DNA of 64,000 nt from UMGS172 sp045578845 (GTDB taxonomy: Bacteria; Bacillota; Clostridia; Oscillospirales; Acutalibacteraceae), in assembly GCA_045578845.1 (NCBI GenBank), contig JAZNLA010000022.1, positions 34,569-98,568 on the forward strand, written 5' to 3'. Positions 61,065 through 64,000 of this stretch are shown here, piece after piece. Under the pieces are notes generated by a model. The model saw only the letters and a list, made by a program, of their open reading frames with translations, was not told where the DNA came from and did no database searches. Each line of letters opens with the position of its first letter. Positions within the stretch are counted from its first letter, which is position 1. The translations under genes and the position numbers were made by a program.

Positions 61065-62363
61065 TTACAGTTCTAAATCTTTAGTTGCAGGATTATCAAG
61101 CAATTTTCCGTCTTTAGAAAACCTTGAGCCATGGCAGGCACAGTCCCACGAATGTTCATACTTGTTATATTTCAGTGCACAACCTAAATGCGGACATCTC
61201 GGCACCTTAGGTGTCAATAAACTTACCACAGTTTCGGTTGTGTTAATTGCAAGTTGCTTGTGCAAAATACTTCTTGACGGCAAAAAAACATCAGCAAACT
61301 CATTTTTTCTGCCTAAAATCATGTCGGTAAGTATCATCGCCGATACCATTGACGAGGTCATGCCCCACTTATTAAACCCCGTAGTCACAAAAAGATTAGG
61401 TGTGTTTTTAGAATACTGCCCTATATATGGCACATCGTCAAGCGTTTTGCAGTCTTGAGTTGCCCAAAAGCAAACCTCTTTGGCGTCAGGATAATATTGT
61501 GTTGCCAATTTGCGTAATTCCTGCCAATTACCGCCCTGCTTACCCGTTCTGTGACCGCCGCCGCCAAGCAACAAACAGTCTTTATAATTTCTGAACGAAA
61601 GGCCGTTTTCCGACTCATCAACATACATTCCGTTTACCTTTTGAGCATTTTGCAGTGCAATCACATACGAGCGGTGCTGATACATTTTAAGAAAATACCC
61701 GCCGTGTTTGTTTATAATCGGAAAATGGGTTGCAATAATAGTTTTATCTGCCGTAATCTTACCTTTATCGGTAACCGCTCCGTAAGGTGTGACATTTAGC
61801 ACCCTTGTATTTTCAAAAATTTTCAAATCTTTTGCTATAGAAAATAAAAATTTAAGCGGATTAAACTGTGCTTGATTTTGCACCTTTGCCGCACCTACTA
61901 CCTTAAACGGCAGCGAAGTGTTGCAAGTAAATTCCGCTTTGCCGCCCAAACGATTTATTGCATCAACCTCGCGTTCTATTTTATCGCGGTTTTTCAGCGA
62001 ATAAACATATGACGTACAGCCCTCAAAATCACAGTCAATATTTTTAGAAAGACTGCGGTATTTTTCTATTGCCGATTTATTAACCTCAAGATAACGGCTC
62101 GCCGTTTCACCGCCAAACCGTCTTAACATTTGGTCAAAAACCGCACCGTGTTGATACGTGATTTTTGCAGTCGTGTACCCTGTCACACCTTGGCATATTC
62201 GGTCTGCCTCGGCGACAACGCAATCCACCCCTGCATTTTTCAAAAGTGCGGCACATAAAAGTCCCGCAATCCCGCCGCCGACAATCAAGACATCGGTCTT
62301 TATATCGCCTTGCAGCGGATTGAATTTAGGTCTGCTAAGGTTAAAATCAAAAACACTATCCAT
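61065..62363 (-). CDS. FAD-dependent oxidoreductase with C-terminal Rieske domain
   Basis: 432 residues. An N-terminal DadA/GlpD-like FAD domain (VLIVGGGIAGLLCAALLKNAG, about 26-46; GVTGYTTAKITYQHG; NLFVTTGFNKWGMTSSM) is fused to a Rieske [2Fe-2S] domain whose ligands are CPHLGC and CACHGSRF. The protein ends early (PATKDLEL), at the short end for this family, but the cluster ligands are complete. Substrate unknown. Such fusions are common in Firmicutes. Confidence 0.88.
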   Translation of the reverse strand: MDSVFDFNLSRPKFNPLQGDIKTDVLIVGGGIAGLLCAALLKNAGVDCVVAEADRICQGVTGYTTAKITYQHGAVFDQMLRRFGGETASRYLEVNKSAIEKYRSLSKNIDCDFEGCTSYVYSLKNRDKIEREVDAINRLGGKAEFTCNTSLPFKVVGAAKVQNQAQFNPLKFLFSIAKDLKIFENTRVLNVTPYGAVTDKGKITADKTIIATHFPIINKHGGYFLKMYQHRSYVIALQNAQKVNGMYVDESENGLSFRNYKDCLLLGGGGHRTGKQGGNWQELRKLATQYYPDAKEVCFWATQDCKTLDDVPYIGQYSKNTPNLFVTTGFNKWGMTSSMVSAMILTDMILGRKNEFADVFLPSRSILHKQLAINTTETVVSLLTPKVPRCPHLGCALKYNKYEHSWDCACHGSRFSKDGKLLDNPATKDLEL

Positions 62364-62422
62364 TAGAATTCCCCCTAACGGATAGTGTTTTCGTATTTAT
62401 ACTTAAAATGCATTATATCATA

Positions 62423-62671
62423 TTATTTATTTACGAAATTTTTACAAGCGTCATCATATCTATCTGCATACTTGTTGTTATTAAACTTGCAATATCCATC
62501 ATAATTATAATCAACACCATAATACCGACAATTATAACACTTTTTACCGTAATTTTTAGGTGCTATTTCTAAATAACAATTTAGACAATACTCTTTACCT
62601 TCATAAATCGCACTTGATTCAGAACTGAAAAAACCTATTTTTTTGTTGCACTTCGGACATACTTTAGCCAT
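62423..62671 (-). CDS. Double zinc-ribbon hypothetical protein
   Basis: 82 residues (84 from an alternative ATG at 62677). AKVCPKCNKKIGFFSSESS and EYCLNCYLEIAP form one zinc site, and CYNCRYYGVD, DGYCKFNN and DACKNF a second Cys cluster. Soluble, Tyr/Asn-rich. AAGGAG lies upstream of both start codons. Not recognised beyond the zinc-ribbon character. Confidence 0.65.
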   Translation of the reverse strand: MAKVCPKCNKKIGFFSSESSAIYEGKEYCLNCYLEIAPKNYGKKCYNCRYYGVDYNYDGYCKFNNNKYADRYDDACKNFVNK

Positions 62672-62722
62672 TTTCATTCATCTCCTTAAATTTAAATAAA
62701 TTATTAAGTTTTAAAAAACATA

Positions 62723-63169
62723 TCACATAGATTGCGAAATAATATCGTATGGAAAATCAATATCCTTAAATATATTACAAAGTTCTCTTGGCGATTTTTT
62801 CGCTTTTACCTCAGATAAAAAATCATTCATTTTATAATAATCCTCGTATGCACCGATTTTTTTGGCATATGAACACGCTTTTTCAATACAAGCCACCGCT
62901 TTCATATAATCGCCTAAACCAAATACATAAATTCTGCCAAGTGCATATAGATTAGCATATAAATAACTACTGAAATCACTGCTGACATTTGTCAACATTT
63001 CTAAGCCATTTACTAAATTTTCCCAAGATTCAGCCGCCAATTTATACTCACGATTACTTAAAAATACAGCACCTATTCTTAAAACTGTAAGCATTCCGTC
63101 AGCACATTCATCAAAATTACTGACAACATATGACCTTGTCCATGTATTACTTCTTGTTGAATTTGACAT
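62723..63169 (-). CDS. Hypothetical helical (TPR-like) protein
   Basis: 148 residues. A Ser/Thr/Asn-rich start is followed by helices of TPR spacing (YKLAAESWENLVNGLEML, LYALGRIYVFGLGDYMKAVA, YEDYYKMNDFLSEVKAK). I use ATG 63169 because GGGAG lies 8 bases upstream; the frame is open to 63184. No known family recognised. It is divergent from an XRE regulator whose dyads lie about 80-120 bases upstream, so it may be the regulator's target. Confidence 0.6.
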   Translation of the reverse strand: MSNSTRSNTWTRSYVVSNFDECADGMLTVLRIGAVFLSNREYKLAAESWENLVNGLEMLTNVSSDFSSYLYANLYALGRIYVFGLGDYMKAVACIEKACSYAKKIGAYEDYYKMNDFLSEVKAKKSPRELCNIFKDIDFPYDIISQSM

Positions 63170-63251
63170 TTGATTAACTCCCATAAAGAAATTATAAATA
63201 TAGTAATTTTTACATTTCGAACTTATTATAAATCAGTTACCGCGAAAAGTC

Positions 63252-63288
63252 AACTCTTTTGAGGTAATTATTTTCACTCAAAAGAGTT
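63252..63288. promoter_or_regulatory. Paired CTC-N4-GAG dyads upstream of an XRE gene
   Basis: AACTCTTTTGAG (63252-63263) and its exact complement CTCAAAAGAGTT (63277-63288), 13 bases apart; each half is itself a CTC-N4-GAG dyad. A third partial copy, TTTTTGAGAG, follows at about 63293. Likely operator of the adjacent XRE regulator. Confidence 0.55.
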
Positions 63289-63311
63289 AAACTTTTTGAG
63301 AGGTGATTTAT

Positions 63312-63554
63312 GTGACTACTAGCGAAGCGATAAGACTTCGAATACTTGAACTATGTAAAGAAAATAATATTACAATAAACAAACTTGCTACAATAAGCGG
63401 TGTAACTCAGTCCACTTTAAACAACATCATAAGCGGAAGAAATAACAGTACAACCGTTTCAACAATAAAAAAACTCTGTGACGGTTTAGATATTTCTATC
63501 GAAAATTTTTTCTGTTCCGATTTATTTAGAAACCTTGAACAAGAAATAAAATAA
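63312..63554 (+). CDS. Small XRE family regulator
   Basis: 80 residues: essentially one XRE helix-turn-helix (RLRILELCKENNITINKLAT, SGVTQSTLNNIISGRNNSTT, IKKLCDGLDISIENFF). The GTG at 63312 has AGAGGTGAT just upstream; another GTG nine bases earlier (63303) is less likely. It resembles small phage- or element-borne repressors. Paired dyads lie directly upstream, and palindromic array D begins about 25 bases downstream. Confidence 0.82.
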   Translation: MTTSEAIRLRILELCKENNITINKLATISGVTQSTLNNIISGRNNSTTVSTIKKLCDGLDISIENFFCSDLFRNLEQEIK

Positions 63555-63578
63555 ATTAAGGTAAAGGCTTTTAATTAT

Positions 63579-63793
63579 CAGCCCGAAAGGGCTGTATATA
63601 ATCAATTCCGTAAGGAATTGCATATCATCCGTTTTGAAAAAACGGTATATCATCAATCTCGTAGAGATTGCATATCATCAAGCCGACAGATTTTTTATGC
63701 ACACCCTTTGGGTGTGATGATATACGCCGAACTTTGTTCGGCAATGATATACACGCGTGCCGCGTGGTGATATACCAAGCCTGTCGGCTTGGA
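63579..63793. repeat. Palindromic array D (TATATCATCA units, largest copy)
   Basis: The best-preserved array. The left half has hairpins GCCCGAAAGGGC, ATTCCGTAAGGAAT, CCGTTTTGAAAAAACGG and ATCTCGTAGAGAT separated by TATAATCA or CATATCATC(A) units. The middle is CAAGCCGACAGATTTTTTAT. The right half has hairpins CACACCC/GGGTGTG, GCCGAAC/GTTCGGC and CACGCG/CGCGTG separated by TGATATAC units, ending in CCAAGCC/GGCTTGG plus ATAAAAAAA. AAGCCGACAG (63680-63689) can pair with CTGTCGGCTT (63781-63790). Read on the minus strand it has the same order as arrays B and C. No gene lies between 63555 and 63883. Confidence 0.88.
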
Positions 63794-63795
63794 TA

Positions 63796-63831
63796 AAAAA
63801 ATAGACTTGCTTTTGCAAGTCTATTTTTTGG
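63796..63831. terminator. Bidirectional terminator next to array D
   Basis: AAAAAATAGACTTGC pairs with GCAAGTCTATTTTTT around TTTT. On the minus strand its T-run merges into the CCAAGCC end of array D. Confidence 0.85.
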
Positions 63832-63883
63832 GTTTACTTCTCGAAAAAGAACTGACATAAAAACGCTGATTTTCTTTATCATT

Positions 63884-64000
63884 TTATAAAAAGTCAATAT
63901 TTTTTATAAATTCTTGCGGCAATACAAGATTGTAGTTTTCATAATGATAAATTAGTTTAGTATCCCACTCATAAATGCCGTCAGTCATCAATAACCATTG
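63884..64000 (-). CDS. Unknown protein, C-terminal fragment
   Basis: An open frame from the window edge to a TAA at 63886-63884, giving 38 residues: QWLLMTDGIYEWDTKLIYHY and then ENYNLVLPQEFIKNIDFL. The rest lies outside the window. Codon use and the nearby terminator are consistent with a real gene end. Family not recognised. Confidence 0.5.
   Translation of the reverse strand, partial: QWLLMTDGIYEWDTKLIYHYENYNLVLPQEFIKNIDFL

Noticed and set aside
63579..63793. CRISPR array
   Set aside because: Constant units are only 9-10 bases, the segments between them are palindromes of varying length, and the orientation flips in the middle; no cas gene is near.
63625..63897. 90-residue minus-strand reading frame
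   Set aside because: It reads through palindromic array D and a terminator; no ribosome site, and the composition reflects the hairpins.

Overview
The window looks like a chromosomal segment of an anaerobic, spore-forming, gut-associated Clostridia (probably Oscillospirales/Ruminococcaceae-like; this is inference). The reasons are dipicolinate synthase (dpaAB), spoIIR and a ylbJ/spoVV homologue, a six-gene Rnf complex, feoAB, a bile-salt-hydrolase-type amidase, a Firmicutes-type 6S RNA and a T-T-G-A-C-A/T-A-T-A-A-T promoter style with AT-rich spacers. No rRNA operon, phage, transposase or CRISPR array is visible.

Layout. 1-5.5 kb: pyrimidine operon pyrC-carB-pyrK-pyrD (minus; pyrD cut by the window edge; no carA). 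5.6-8.1 kb: dpaAB (plus), an unassigned structured RNA on the minus strand, a DUF1292 gene and 6S RNA. 8.0-16.0 kb (minus): two small genes, then a tight run dnaG-rpoD-TSCPD-unknown-DUF1858-trmK-rqcH-TIM barrel. 16.1-23.1 kb (minus): yigZ, rpmE, lrp-aminotransferase-ispE-spoIIR, an SPFH protein behind a yybP-ykoY (Mn2+) riboswitch, hemolysin III and degV. 23.1-25.8 kb: a variable region with a membrane-anchored XRE regulator behind three phased dyads, tRNA-Ala, a palindromic array, a four-helix-bundle (S23-like) gene, two small Cys-rich genes behind a structured leader, and a second palindromic array. 25.8-36.6 kb: copA with an in-frame copZ-like end, rny, an aspartate aminotransferase, secDF, tRNA-Pro, and a pyridoxamine kinase divergent from a truncated MocR regulator. 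36.6-44.4 kb: a 2016-residue vWA/pilin-domain cell-wall protein, a small Cys-rich gene and a chimeric LuxR-type regulator. 44.5-49.6 kb: GNAT, spoVV, tRNA-His, tRNA-Gln, a third palindromic array, pnp and rpsO. 49.8-57.5 kb (minus): rnfCDGEAB and feoAB. 57.6-64 kb: a 40-residue membrane peptide, a lipoprotein-like gene, an EFR1 ferredoxin-flavodoxin, bsh plus a nicotinamidase-like gene, a Rieske oxidoreductase, small unknowns, an XRE regulator with its own dyads, and the fourth palindromic array.

Functional links: spoVV is known to move dipicolinate made by DpaAB, so both halves of spore DPA loading lie here. The Rnf complex, EFR1 protein, Feo transporter and DUF1858/Rieske proteins fit ferredoxin-based anaerobic energy metabolism. 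Most housekeeping genes are ordinary. The most unusual signals are four related palindromic arrays placed directly beyond Rho-independent terminators, sharing a long-range pairing that covaries between copies; one of a different repeat sequence sits directly upstream of a four-helix-bundle gene. Two orphan structured RNAs with complete promoters and terminators are also notable. All functional names come from reading the sequences and from memory of the families; no database search was run.
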